From Gemmobacter megaterium (GTDB lineage: Bacteria > Pseudomonadota > Alphaproteobacteria > Rhodobacterales > Rhodobacteraceae), in the NCBI RefSeq assembly GCF_900156815.1, contig NZ_FTOT01000002.1:496001-560000 (forward strand): 64,000 bases of DNA, read 5' to 3'. A program made the translations under genes and the position numbers. Below are positions 26,513-35,606 of this stretch, in pieces (the stretch's first letter is position 1; the number at the start of each line of letters is the position of its first letter). The notes below the pieces were generated by a model. It saw only the letters and a list, made by a program, of their open reading frames with translations, had not been told where the DNA came from and did no database searches.

Positions 26513-26679
26513 GCGCCTGCCCGATCTGCGGCAAACCCGCACAGGACAGCTACAGCCCCTTCTGCTCGAAACGCTGCGCCGATGTCGATCTGGCCCGCTG
26601 GCTGAATGGCAGCTATGCGATTCCCGCTGTCGAGGACGACGCCGAGGAGGACGCAGCCCCGCCGCCGGCACCCCACTAG
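26509..26679 (+). CDS. yacG: DNA gyrase inhibitor YacG
   Basis: The 56-residue zinc protein carries all four ligands in CPICGK (residues 4-9) and FCSKRCADVDL (residues 18-28), followed by the conserved LARWLNGSY and an acidic tail. YacG binds GyrB and blocks DNA binding of gyrase. The ATG overlaps the RNase stop (ATGA), so translation is coupled. It is the last gene of the infA unit, with hairpins behind it. Confidence 0.95.
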   Translation: MSACPICGKPAQDSYSPFCSKRCADVDLARWLNGSYAIPAVEDDAEEDAAPPPAPH

Positions 26680-26680
26680 A

Positions 26681-26767
26681 TTTCATCTTGCCCCAAATAC
26701 CCTCGGGAGGGTTCAGGGAGGGCCGATGGCCCTCCCTGACGGGGGGTGCGGGGGGCTGGCCCCCCGC
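26681..26767. repeat. Dispersed AAATACCC repeat, copy B, with terminator-like hairpins
   Basis: TTTCATCTTGCCCCAAATACCC starts directly after the yacG stop. Two perfect stems follow: AGGGAGGGCC-GAT-GGCCCTCCCT (26715-26737) and GCGGGGGGC-TG-GCCCCCCGC (26748-26767). The module matches copies A, C and D. It separates the yacG and gpmI units and may end transcription. Confidence 0.65.
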
Positions 26768-26808
26768 CGCCTTCCCCGATAGAACGCCGCCCAAAGCCGG
26801 AGGCCCAG

Positions 26809-28323
26809 ATGACTCACCCGAAACCTGTCGTTCTTTGCATCCTCGATGGCTGGGGCCTGTCGCCCGACACATCGGCAAACGCCCCTCATCTGGCGCAGAC
26901 CCCGGCCTTTGATCGCGCCTGGGCAGACGGCCCCCACGCCACGCTGATCACCCATGGGCCCGATGTCGGCCTGCCGACCGGCCAGATGGGCAATTCCGAG
27001 GTCGGGCATACCAACATCGGCGCAGGCCGGGTGGTGGCGATGGATCTGGGGCAGATCGACCTTGCGATCGAGGATGGCAGCTTCTTTGCCAATGCCGCGA
27101 TCCTCGCGTTCATCGGCAGGTTGCAGGCCACGGGCGGGACAGCGCATCTGATGGGCGTGGCCTCGGATGGCGGGGTGCACGGGCACATCAGCCATATTCT
27201 GGCGGCGGCAAGACTGATCGCTGCGGCAGGCGTGCCGGTGGCCATCCATGCCATCACCGATGGCCGCGATGTGGCCCCGGTCTCTGCCGCCGGATATATC
27301 GAGACCCTGGAAAGCGGCTTGCCCGCGAATGCCCGGATTGCGACGGTGATCGGCCGCTACTGGGCGATGGACCGCGACAATCGCTGGAAACGGGTTGAAC
27401 GCGCCTATGACGCGATGGTCCGCGCCGATGGCTTCCCCTCGATCAGCGCCGCCGAAGCGGTCGCGCGCGCCCATGATGCCTCGGAAACCGACGAATTCAT
27501 CCAGCCCCGCGTCATCGCGGGATACGAGGGCATCAAGGATGGCGACGGCGTGTTCTGCCTGAACTTCCGCGCCGACCGGGCGCGGGAAATCCTGCTGGCG
27601 CTTGGTCAGCCTGGCTTTGCCGAATTCGACGTGACCGGGCGGCCTGACATGACATTGCTGGGCATGGTCGATTATTCCAGGGACCACGACAGGTTCATGA
27701 CCGCTGCCTATCCCAAGCAGGCCATCCGCAACACGCTGGGCGAATGGGTGGCACAGCACGGTCGCACCCAGTTCCGTCTGGCCGAAACGGAAAAATACCC
27801 GCATGTCACCTTCTTCCTGAATGGCGGCCAAGAGACCCCGGCACAGGGCGAAGACCGCTTCATGCCGAAATCGCCCAAGGTCGCCACGTATGACCTGCAA
27901 CCCGAAATGTCGGCGGATGAGGTCACGGAAAAGTTCCTGTCCGCAATCGCCGCAGGCTATGACCTGATCGTTGTCAACTACGCCAACCCGGATATGGTAG
28001 GGCACACAGGCAACCTGCCCGCCGCCATCGCTGCCTGCGAGGCGGTGGACCGTGGGCTGCAACAGGTGATTCCGGCCGTTCGGGCCGCTGGAGGGGCGAT
28101 GCTGCTGACGGCAGACCACGGCAACTGCGAAACGATGGTCGATCCGGTCACGGGCGGCCCGCATACCGCCCATACGCTGAACCCCGTTCCGGTCATCCTG
28201 ATCGGCGGTCCCGACGGGGCCCGGCTGCGCGACGGCCGGCTGGCAGATGTGGCGCCGACGCTGCTGGCGCTGATGGGGCTGCCGCAACCGCCCGAGATGA
28301 CCGGGCAGAGCCTGATCGCATGA
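26809..28323 (+). CDS. gpmI: 2,3-bisphosphoglycerate-independent phosphoglycerate mutase
   Basis: The 504-residue di-manganese enzyme interconverts 3- and 2-phosphoglycerate. VLCILDGWG near the N-terminus, QMGNSEVGH with the phosphoserine nucleophile (about residue 63) and LLTADHGNCE near the C-terminus are its metal and catalytic blocks. The start at 26809 matches the family (MTHPKPVVLCILDGWG). The frame is open further up through the repeat. It overlaps the next gene by four bases and heads a unit of four. Confidence 0.97.
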   Translation: MTHPKPVVLCILDGWGLSPDTSANAPHLAQTPAFDRAWADGPHATLITHGPDVGLPTGQMGNSEVGHTNIGAGRVVAMDLGQIDLAIEDGSFFANAAILAFIGRLQATGGTAHLMGVASDGGVHGHISHILAAARLIAAAGVPVAIHAITDGRDVAPVSAAGYIETLESGLPANARIATVIGRYWAMDRDNRWKRVERAYDAMVRADGFPSISAAEAVARAHDASETDEFIQPRVIAGYEGIKDGDGVFCLNFRADRAREILLALGQPGFAEFDVTGRPDMTLLGMVDYSRDHDRFMTAAYPKQAIRNTLGEWVAQHGRTQFRLAETEKYPHVTFFLNGGQETPAQGEDRFMPKSPKVATYDLQPEMSADEVTEKFLSAIAAGYDLIVVNYANPDMVGHTGNLPAAIAACEAVDRGLQQVIPAVRAAGGAMLLTADHGNCETMVDPVTGGPHTAHTLNPVPVILIGGPDGARLRDGRLADVAPTLLALMGLPQPPEMTGQSLIA

Positions 28324-29447
28324 TCCTGCGGGCTGCGCTTCTGGTCGCCGCCATGGGGGCAACAGCCCTGCCCGCCGCGGCCCAGACTGTGGCCGAACAG
28401 GCCGCAGCCGCCCGGACCGATCTGATCCTTGCCATCGAGACCCTTGAAAAGACCACCAGCGGCCGGGATCAGGTTGCCGCCCTGTCGCAGACGATCACCG
28501 CCTATGAACGCGGGCTTGGCGCCCTGCGCGAGGCGCTACGGCAAGCCACCATCCGTGAAGCCGCCCTGCTAATGCGGTTCGAGGCCAAGCGGGACCGGGT
28601 CGCCCGGCTGGTCGGCGTGATGTCTGCCATGGGCACCGATCCCTCGCCGCTGCTGCTGCTGCACCCGTCAGGACCGCTGGGCACGGCACGATCCGGCATG
28701 ATGCTGGCCGACGTCACCCCCGCCCTTCAGGCAGAGGTAGACCAGCTTCGCGCCGAATTGCAGGAGGTGGCCGAACTGCGCCGCCAGCAATCCGGCGCCG
28801 CCGACACGCTGCAACGTGGCCTGACTGCGGCGCAAGCGGCACGCACGGCGCTGAGTCAGGCGATTGCCTCTCGCGGGCCCCTGCCCCGCCGGTTCACCGA
28901 TGACCCCGAACGCCTGACGCTGATGATCGAGGACGCCGATACGCTGGATGCGCTGGCCACCGGCCTTGCCCCGGATCTGAATGCCGACTCGACCGGCCTT
29001 GCCGATTTCGCCAGCGCCATGGGCCGGATCGCGATGCCTGTGGTCGGCCAGATCCTGCGCCGGTTCGGCGAAGCCGATGCTGCCGGGATAGAACGTCCCG
29101 GTCTGGTCATTGCAACCCGCCCCCAGGCGTTGATCACCGCGCCGTGGTCAGGCACCATCCGGTATCGCGGGGCCTTTCTGGACTACGGAAACGTGATGAT
29201 CCTGGAGCCGGGGCCGGGCTATCTTCTGGTTCTTGCAGGGCTTGGTACGTTGTATGGAGAAGTGGGCGAGGTCGTGGGCGCTGGTGCGCCCCTTGGTTTG
29301 ATGGGCGGCACCGACAGCACCGCAGACCCGGTGCAAGAGACGCGAAACGCCTCTGGATCCTCGGGGACGGAAACGCTCTATATGGAACTCAGACAGGGCG
29401 GTCAGCCCGTGGACCCCGGCGATTGGTTCGCCGAAGCGAAGGAATAG
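28320..29447 (+). CDS. EnvC-like murein hydrolase activator
   Basis: The 375-residue periplasmic protein has a signal peptide (residues 1-22), a long coiled coil (about 25-200, with many ALREAL/LQ heptads) and a C-terminal LytM/M23 domain. The zinc ligands of active M23 peptidases are gone: the usual HLHFEVR is LYMELRQGG here, and the first His/Asp pair is absent. This matches EnvC/NlpD-type activators that switch on amidases at division. The gene overlaps gpmI and precedes ctpA by nine bases, a conserved order in related bacteria. Confidence 0.9.
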   Translation: MILRAALLVAAMGATALPAAAQTVAEQAAAARTDLILAIETLEKTTSGRDQVAALSQTITAYERGLGALREALRQATIREAALLMRFEAKRDRVARLVGVMSAMGTDPSPLLLLHPSGPLGTARSGMMLADVTPALQAEVDQLRAELQEVAELRRQQSGAADTLQRGLTAAQAARTALSQAIASRGPLPRRFTDDPERLTLMIEDADTLDALATGLAPDLNADSTGLADFASAMGRIAMPVVGQILRRFGEADAAGIERPGLVIATRPQALITAPWSGTIRYRGAFLDYGNVMILEPGPGYLLVLAGLGTLYGEVGEVVGAGAPLGLMGGTDSTADPVQETRNASGSSGTETLYMELRQGGQPVDPGDWFAEAKE

Positions 29448-29456
29448 GACGACGCC

Positions 29457-30785
29457 ATGAGAAAATATGTGTTGGCCGCCTTGGGGGGCACCGTTGCCGG
29501 AGCCGTCATCGCCGCGCAACTTGCCGGGCCGCTTCTGGCGCAAGAGGCCGCCAGCAAGGCGTCTGTCTATCAGCAACTCGATCTGTTCGGCGATGTGTTC
29601 GAACGCATCCGCGCCCAGTACGTCGAGGATGTGACGCCTGAAAAGCTGATCGAGGCGGCGATCAACGGCATGTTGACCTCGCTCGACCCCCATTCGTCCT
29701 TCCTGCCCAAGAAGGCGTTCGACGACATGCAGGTCCAGACCCGCGGCCAGTTCGGCGGCCTGGGCATCGAGGTCACGCAGGAAGACGGCTACGTCAAGGT
29801 CGTGACCCCCATGGACGACACGCCAGCCGCAGCGGCGGGCATCCAGCCCGGAGATTTCATCACGCATGTGGATGGCGAATCAGTGCTGGGCCTGACACTG
29901 GACCAGGCGGTGGAAAAGATGCGCGGCCCCATCGGGTCCGAGATCGTCATCACCGTGGTGCGCGAGGGAACGGCTGAGCCGTTCGACGTGTCGATCATCC
30001 GCGACACCATCAAACTGACCGTCGCCCGCGCCCGGCTCGAAGGCAGCACGGCGGTGGTGCGCCTGACCACCTTCAACGACCAGACCTATCCGGGGCTGGA
30101 GGCCGGCCTCAAGAAAGTGTTCGAAGAGGCGGGCGGCGCCGACAAGGTGAACGGCGTGGTGCTCGACCTGCGCAACAACCCTGGCGGATTGCTCAATCAG
30201 GCGATCAAGGTCTCGGATGCGTTTCTGGAACGCGGCGAAATCGTTTCGACGCGCGGCCGCAAACCGGGGGACGGAGAACGTTTCAACGCCACGCCCGGCG
30301 ATCTGACCGGGGGCAAACCGCTGGTCGTCCTCATCAATGGCGGGTCCGCTTCGGCATCGGAAATCGTGGCGGGGGCCTTGCAGGACCATCATCGCGCGAT
30401 CCTTGTCGGCACCAAGAGTTTCGGCAAAGGGTCCGTGCAATCGGTGATCCCGCTGCGCGGCGATGGCGCCATGCGGCTGACGACCTCGCGCTATTACACG
30501 CCGTCGGGCCGGTCGATCCAGGCCTTGGGCGTCCATCCCGACATCCTTGTCCAGCAGCCGCCGCGCGCGCCTGCCGATGACAGCGCCTCGTCCACGCCAT
30601 CGCGCGCGCGCACCGAGGCCAGCCTGCGCGGCAGCCTGACCAACGATTCGATGACCGACGATGAAAAGCGGATGCTGGAGGAAGAAGCCGCGCGGGCCGA
30701 AGCCTCGGCCAAGCTGCGGGCCGAAGATTATCAGTTGGCCTATGCCATCGACATTCTGCGCGGTTCGGCGGCGGTGAACAAGTGA
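29457..30785 (+). CDS. ctpA: S41 family C-terminal processing peptidase
   Basis: The 442-residue serine protease has an N-terminal membrane/signal segment (residues 6-28), a PDZ domain (about 85-165) and an S41 catalytic domain. The nucleophile block [10 protein letters not shown] is near residue 297 and the lysine block TKSFGKGSV near 320. Such proteases process periplasmic or lipoprotein C-termini and cell-wall hydrolases. It sits between the EnvC-like activator and rppH, and its stop overlaps the rppH start. Confidence 0.95.
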   Translation: MRKYVLAALGGTVAGAVIAAQLAGPLLAQEAASKASVYQQLDLFGDVFERIRAQYVEDVTPEKLIEAAINGMLTSLDPHSSFLPKKAFDDMQVQTRGQFGGLGIEVTQEDGYVKVVTPMDDTPAAAAGIQPGDFITHVDGESVLGLTLDQAVEKMRGPIGSEIVITVVREGTAEPFDVSIIRDTIKLTVARARLEGSTAVVRLTTFNDQTYPGLEAGLKKVFEEAGGADKVNGVVLDLRNNPGGLLNQAIKVSDAFLERGEIVSTRGRKPGDGERFNATPGDLTGGKPLVVLINGGSASASEIVAGALQDHHRAILVGTKSFGKGSVQSVIPLRGDGAMRLTTSRYYTPSGRSIQALGVHPDILVQQPPRAPADDSASSTPSRARTEASLRGSLTNDSMTDDEKRMLEEEAARAEASAKLRAEDYQLAYAIDILRGSAAVNK

Positions 30786-31261
30786 CGGCCCCGGACGACC
30801 TGCCCTATCGCCCCTGTGTCGGGGTGGTTCTGGCAAACCGGGATGGGCTGATCTTTGCGGGGCAGCGGCTGGACAGTGACAGCCCTGCCTGGCAGATGCC
30901 GCAAGGCGGCATTGACGATGGCGAAAAGCCCCGCAAGGCCGCCTTGCGCGAGTTGTGGGAGGAAACCGGGGTCACGCCGGATCTGGTCGAGTTCGTGGAC
31001 AAGACCAGGGGCTGGGTGACCTATGATCTGCCGCCCGAATTGCTGGGCAAGGTCTGGGGCGGAAAGTTTCGCGGCCAGCGGCAGAAGTGGTTCCTGTTCC
31101 GGTTCACCGGCAGCGACGATCAGATTCGCATCGACACCGATCACCCGGAATTTTCCCGATGGAAATGGGTGCAGGCCGACGAGATGCTGGCCGGAATCGT
31201 ACCTTTCAAGCGCGCGGTCTATGACCAGGTCGTCACCAGCTTTCGCGCGCATCTGGCCTGA
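30782..31261 (+). CDS. rppH: RNA pyrophosphohydrolase
   Basis: The 159-residue Nudix hydrolase removes pyrophosphate from the 5' end of mRNAs and starts their decay. The Nudix box spans residues 42-64, with REL and EETGV visible, and [11 protein letters not shown] and WQMPQGGID are typical of RppH/NudH. The start is a GTG whose TG belongs to the ctpA stop. It is the last gene of the gpmI unit. Confidence 0.95.
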   Translation: MTAPDDLPYRPCVGVVLANRDGLIFAGQRLDSDSPAWQMPQGGIDDGEKPRKAALRELWEETGVTPDLVEFVDKTRGWVTYDLPPELLGKVWGGKFRGQRQKWFLFRFTGSDDQIRIDTDHPEFSRWKWVQADEMLAGIVPFKRAVYDQVVTSFRAHLA

Positions 31262-31569
31262 CCCCCGGTGCCGTTGCCCTCGCTCGGGATGACCGGGCGG
31301 CCTTGCTGCGCTGGCGGGTGCGCATGACGAGCCAGCGGCCACCAGACGTCGGCCTTTCCCTTGGCCCGGCATGGGCAGGACCGTGCCGGGGGAGGCAATG
31401 GGACGATTTCGACCGTCTGGTCGAAATCCCCGCTTGCCAAGTGTAACGGTTTTATGTCTGCCTTTTGCACAGGGTGCCGCGCGTGGCACCGCAGGACCGT
31501 CACAGAACGGTTGCAAAACGGGTTCTACAAGGGGTCAGAGAATCCGACCCCAATCCAACGGAGAGAAAC
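31262..31569 (+). promoter_or_regulatory. Leader of the ABC importer with three inverted repeats
   Basis: No gene is present. A perfect 10-bp palindrome GATTTCGACC-GTCT-GGTCGAAATC (31405-31428) looks like an operator. Nearer the gene, GGTGCC-N6-GGCACC (31473-31490) and GGGGTC-N9-GACCCC (31531-31551) would form stems in the transcript. The last ends just before the ribosome binding site GGAGAG. I cannot match the arrangement to a named riboswitch. Confidence 0.5.
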
Positions 31570-32670
31570 ATGACACGGATGATGACCGCGAGCCTGGCCA
31601 TTTCGGCGCTGCTCGGCTCGACCGCCATGGTCAGCGCGCAGTCGATGGACGAGATCATCGAGGGTGCCAAGGCCGAAGGTATGCTGACCACCATCGCCTT
31701 GCCGCATGACTGGTGCGGCTATGGCGACATCATTGCCAGCTTCAAGGCCAAGTATCCCTTTCTGACCGTCAACGAACTGAACCCCGACGCCGGGTCCGCC
31801 GACGAGCTGGAAGCCGTCCGCGCCAACAAGGACAACAAGGGCCCGCAGGCGCCGGACGTGCTCGATATCGGCCTGTCGTTCGGGCCGCAGGCCAAGAGCG
31901 AAGGGCTGATCCAGCCCTACAAGGTCTCGGTCTGGGATCAGATCCCCGACAGCGTCAAGGATGCCGATGGCTATTACTATGGCGCCTATTACGGTGTGAT
32001 GGCCTTTATCACCAACAAGGATCTGGTCGATACCGCCCCGACCGAATGGGAAGATCTGCTCAAGCCGGACTACGCCGGCCAGGTTGCCCTGGCAGGGGAT
32101 CCGCGCGCCTCGAACCAGGCCATTCTGGGCGTCTTGTCCGCAGGCATGGCGCGCGGCGCCGCGGCCGGGACCGAATCGGGCGAAGCTGGCCTGAAATTCT
32201 TCAAGGAACTCAACGATGCCGGCAACTTCGTTCCGGTGATCGGCAAGGCGGGGACGCTGGCACAGGGCACCACGCCCATCATGGTGATGTGGGACTACAA
32301 CGCCCTTGCCGCGCGAGATGCACTGAACGGCAACCCCCCGGTCGAAGTCACCGTGCCGACCAAGGGCACGCTGGCAGGCGTCTATGTGCAGGCGATCTCG
32401 GCCTATGCGCCACATCCGAACGCCGCCAAGCTGTGGATGGAGCATATCTTCTCTGACGAAGGTCAGAACGGCTATGTCAAAGGCTACTGCCACACCGCGC
32501 GCTTCAACGAGATGGTGGCCGATGGCAAGATCCCGCAAGACCTGCTGGACGCCCTGCCCCCGGCAGAGCCCTATGCCAACGCCTATTTCCCGACCATCGA
32601 CGAACAGGATGCCAACAAGGCCGCTGTCGTAGGCGGCTGGGACTCGACCGTCGGCGCAAACGTTCAGTAA
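31570..32670 (+). CDS. ABC importer, periplasmic substrate-binding protein
   Basis: The 366-residue protein has a signal peptide (residues 1-23, cleaved after VSA) and the type-2 periplasmic-binding fold of the FbpA/PotD class (COG1840-like), with the PDVLDIGLSFGPQA region of the ligand cleft. It is first in a complete importer unit with two permeases and an ATPase. Substrate could be a polyamine, iron(III), an aminophosphonate or another small anion; the sequence does not decide. CGGAGAG lies seven bases before the ATG. An intercistronic stem behind it may raise its expression over the permeases. Confidence 0.88.
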   Translation: MTRMMTASLAISALLGSTAMVSAQSMDEIIEGAKAEGMLTTIALPHDWCGYGDIIASFKAKYPFLTVNELNPDAGSADELEAVRANKDNKGPQAPDVLDIGLSFGPQAKSEGLIQPYKVSVWDQIPDSVKDADGYYYGAYYGVMAFITNKDLVDTAPTEWEDLLKPDYAGQVALAGDPRASNQAILGVLSAGMARGAAAGTESGEAGLKFFKELNDAGNFVPVIGKAGTLAQGTTPIMVMWDYNALAARDALNGNPPVEVTVPTKGTLAGVYVQAISAYAPHPNAAKLWMEHIFSDEGQNGYVKGYCHTARFNEMVADGKIPQDLLDALPPAEPYANAYFPTIDEQDANKAAVVGGWDSTVGANVQ

Positions 32671-32702
32671 GCTGAGCTGAACCGTCGCCCTCTGGCGGCG
32701 CA

Positions 32703-32730
32703 GGCGGGGGCGGCACAGCTTGCCCCCGCC
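32703..32730 (+). terminator. Intercistronic stem-loop after the binding-protein gene
   Basis: GGCGGGGGC and GCCCCCGCC form a perfect 9-bp stem with a ten-base loop, 33 bases after the stop and 23 before the permease start. Stems like this often stabilise the binding-protein mRNA and reduce read-through. Confidence 0.6.
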
Positions 32731-32752
32731 TTGGACTTACGGAGCCCCGGCG

Positions 32753-33625
32753 ATGCCCATCCGATCTGCCACCAGCCGCTTTCGGTTCAACCCGCACTGG
32801 CTGGGCCTGCTGCCATTCGCACTGTTCACGGTGCTGTTTCTTGTGCTGCCAACGATGAAGATAGTCGTGGGCGCCTTCCAGACGCCCGAGGGCAGCTTTA
32901 CCCTGAACAATATCCGCGGCTTGAACACGCCCTCTATTCTGTCGTCCTATTGGGTGTCGATCCAACTCAGCCTCGTGACCGCCACATTGGGATGCCTCGT
33001 CGGGTTCATGATGGCGGCCGCCGTGATTTTGGGCGGTTTGCCGCGCTGGGTGCGCAGCCCGTTGATGACCTTTTCGGGCGTCGCCTCCAACTTTGCCGGT
33101 GTACCGCTGGCCTTTGCCTTTCTGGCCACGCTGGGGCCGGTGGGGCTGGTCACACTCTGGCTCAGGCAGGAGTTCGGTATCAACCTGCGCGCGATGGGGT
33201 TCAACCTGCTGTCGTTCTGGGGATTGGTGATCGTCTATCTGTTCTTCCAGATCCCGCTGATGATCCTGATCATCGCCCCGGCCATCGAAGGGCTGAAACG
33301 CGAATGGCGCGAGGCTGCGGCCATTCTGGGCGCCACTGGCGCGCAATATTGGCGGATGGTGGCGCTGCCGATCCTGTTCCCATCGCTGCTGGGCACCTTC
33401 GCGTTGCTTTTTGCCAATTCCTTTGGCGCCATCGCCACCGCATTCGCCCTGACAGGTCCGCAATTGAACATTGTCCCCATCAAGCTGTTTGCCCAGATCC
33501 GGGGCGATGTGCTTGGCGATCCGCATCTCGGCTATGCGCTTGCCTTCGGCATGATCGTGATCACCGGCATCGCCAACGGGCTTTACATCTGGCTGCGGGT
33601 GCGCAGCGAAAGGTGGCTGAAATGA
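32753..33625 (+). CDS. ABC importer permease 1
   Basis: The 290-residue inner-membrane protein has about six hydrophobic helices, starting with LLPFALFTVLFLVLPTM. It has the EAA loop of binding-protein-dependent permeases near residue 185 (EWREAAAILGATGAQYWRMV), which contacts the ATPase. The start at 32753 has GGAG upstream; an earlier in-frame ATG at 32720 falls inside the intercistronic stem. Its stop overlaps the start of permease 2. Confidence 0.92.
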   Translation: MPIRSATSRFRFNPHWLGLLPFALFTVLFLVLPTMKIVVGAFQTPEGSFTLNNIRGLNTPSILSSYWVSIQLSLVTATLGCLVGFMMAAAVILGGLPRWVRSPLMTFSGVASNFAGVPLAFAFLATLGPVGLVTLWLRQEFGINLRAMGFNLLSFWGLVIVYLFFQIPLMILIIAPAIEGLKREWREAAAILGATGAQYWRMVALPILFPSLLGTFALLFANSFGAIATAFALTGPQLNIVPIKLFAQIRGDVLGDPHLGYALAFGMIVITGIANGLYIWLRVRSERWLK

Positions 33626-34404
33626 CCCGCCTGTTCGCCTGGGGCAGCGTGATCCTCGGCTGCGTGTTCTTTGCCCTGCCCTTGATCGGCATGACCGAAT
33701 TCAGCCTGCGGATGCGCCGCGGAGAATATTCGTTCGATGCCTATGCCGTGGTGCTGGCTGACCCGCGGTTTCAACAGACCTTCGGCTATTCCGTGCTGAT
33801 GGCATTGGCCACGATTCTGGTCGGCGCCCTGCTGGTCGTGCCCACGGCCTTCTGGGTGCGGCTGAAGCTGCCTGCGGCCCGGCCTTGGGTGGAATTCGTC
33901 ACCCTGCTGCCGCTGGTCATTCCGGCGATCGTCGTGGTGTTCGGCTATATCCGGCTTTACAACACCTCCAGCTTTCTGCCGCTGACCGGATCCGCGACCG
34001 GCACCAACATCCTGCTGATGTGCGGCTATGTCATGCTGGCACTGCCCTATATGTATCGCGCCGTCGATACCGGGCTGCGGTCCATCGACGTGGCCACGCT
34101 GACCGAGGCCGCCCAGTCGCTTGGTGCCGGCTGGATCACCATTCTGGCCAAGGTCATCTTGCCGAATGTACTGACAGGCGTCCTGTCGGGGGCCTTTCTG
34201 ACCTTTGCCATCGTGATCGGCGAATTCACCATGGCCGCCTTGCTGAACCGCCCGGCCTTTGGCCCCTTCATGCAGGTGCTTGGCGCCAACAGGGCCTATG
34301 AACCCGCCGCGCTGGCGGTGATCGCCTTTGCAATCACCTGGGCCTGCATGGGCCTGATCCAGCTTGTCACCCGTTTCACCAAACATACCAGAGCGCAGGG
34401 CTGA
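33622..34404 (+). CDS. ABC importer permease 2
   Basis: The 260-residue inner-membrane protein of the PotC type has about six helices and an EAA loop (TLTEAAQSLGAGWITILAKV, about residues 155-174). The start at 33622 overlaps the stop of permease 1 (ATGA), and the stop overlaps the ATPase start (TGATG), so the three genes are translationally coupled. The frame is open far upstream through permease 1, but that part is a shadow. Confidence 0.92.
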   Translation: MTRLFAWGSVILGCVFFALPLIGMTEFSLRMRRGEYSFDAYAVVLADPRFQQTFGYSVLMALATILVGALLVVPTAFWVRLKLPAARPWVEFVTLLPLVIPAIVVVFGYIRLYNTSSFLPLTGSATGTNILLMCGYVMLALPYMYRAVDTGLRSIDVATLTEAAQSLGAGWITILAKVILPNVLTGVLSGAFLTFAIVIGEFTMAALLNRPAFGPFMQVLGANRAYEPAALAVIAFAITWACMGLIQLVTRFTKHTRAQG

Positions 34405-35453
34405 TGGCATTTCTTGAAATCGAACATCTGGAAAAATCCTTCGGCACAAACCGTGTTGTCAAGGATTTCAACCTGTCGGTCGCCAAGGGCGAGTTCATAT
34501 CGCTGCTTGGGCCATCCGGCTGCGGCAAGACCACCGTTCTGCGCATGGTGGCCGGATTTGAATCCCCCAGCACGGGCGCGATCCGGATCGACGGCAAGGA
34601 TGTGGTGAAACTGCGACCGAACCAACGCAACATCGGCATGGTGTTTCAGGCCTATGCGCTGTTTCCGAACCTGACCGTCGCCCAGAACGTGGCCTTTGGC
34701 CTAAAGGTCGCCGGCGTCGGGCGCGCGGAACGCGAGGCGCGGGTGGTCGAGATGCTGCGCCTGATCGGCCTGCCGGACAAGGGGCCGTCCTATCCGTTCC
34801 AGTTGTCGGGTGGCCAGCAACAGCGTGTGGCGCTGGCGCGGGCGCTGGCGGTGCGGCCACAGGTGCTGTTGCTTGACGAACCCCTGTCGGCACTGGACGC
34901 CAAGATCCGCGTGTCCCTGCGCGCCGAGATCCGGCAGATCCAGCGCGAGCTTGGCATCACCACGATCTTTGTGACCCACGATCAGGAAGAAGCCCTGTCG
35001 ATGTCCGATCGTGTTGTGGTGATGAATGGCGGCGTGGCCGAACAGGTGGCGGAACCGTTCGAAATCTACAACCGCCCGGCAACGCGCTTTGTCGCGAACT
35101 TTGTCGGCCAACTCAATCGGATCGAGGCGCGGGTCATCGCGCCGACGACCGGCGAGATCGAGATCGGCGGCACGCGTCATATGCTGGGGCGCAGCCTACC
35201 ATCAGGTGATGTCGCGCTGGCCCTGCGCCCAGAGGCGCTGCACATGGGGGCCGATCCGGCTCGGGAACTCAATCTGACCGGCCAGGTGACCGAGGTGGAT
35301 TTTCTTGGGTCGGTGATCCGGCTGCGGGTGGATGTGGCGGGCAACCGGCTGTCGGCGGATGTCTTCAACCGCCCCGATGCCCCCCCGCCCGCGTTGAACA
35401 GCACTGTCACACTGTCGGCATCCGCATCTGACCTGATCATTCTGACGGCCTGA
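34404..35453 (+). CDS. ABC importer ATP-binding protein
   Basis: The 349-residue ATPase carries Walker A GPSGCGKTT (residues 36-44), signature LSGGQQQR (about 134), Walker B LLLDEPLSALD (about 154) and the switch THDQEEA. A C-terminal TOBE domain (about 270-349) is typical of PotA/FbpC-type importers and often regulates uptake. It closes the importer unit. The 153 bases after it hold only weak GC-rich stems. Confidence 0.95.
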   Translation: MAFLEIEHLEKSFGTNRVVKDFNLSVAKGEFISLLGPSGCGKTTVLRMVAGFESPSTGAIRIDGKDVVKLRPNQRNIGMVFQAYALFPNLTVAQNVAFGLKVAGVGRAEREARVVEMLRLIGLPDKGPSYPFQLSGGQQQRVALARALAVRPQVLLLDEPLSALDAKIRVSLRAEIRQIQRELGITTIFVTHDQEEALSMSDRVVVMNGGVAEQVAEPFEIYNRPATRFVANFVGQLNRIEARVIAPTTGEIEIGGTRHMLGRSLPSGDVALALRPEALHMGADPARELNLTGQVTEVDFLGSVIRLRVDVAGNRLSADVFNRPDAPPPALNSTVTLSASASDLIILTA

Positions 35454-35606
35454 CGGCGGGCCGCCGCGGATTTTGCGACAGAGTGTTGCGCCCCTGCCCT
35501 AGCAGGCGGATGCCCCGGCTGCTAACCTTGCTGCATAATCAGGTGCGCAAAGCACCGTCGAGCAGGCACCGCGCAATACATGCGCCACAGGCAAGTGAGC
35601 AGTCAT

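Noticed and set aside
31473-31551. A possible TPP riboswitch before the ABC importer (GGGTGCC...)
   Set aside because: The required CTGAGA and the 3' conserved blocks of the THI box are absent.
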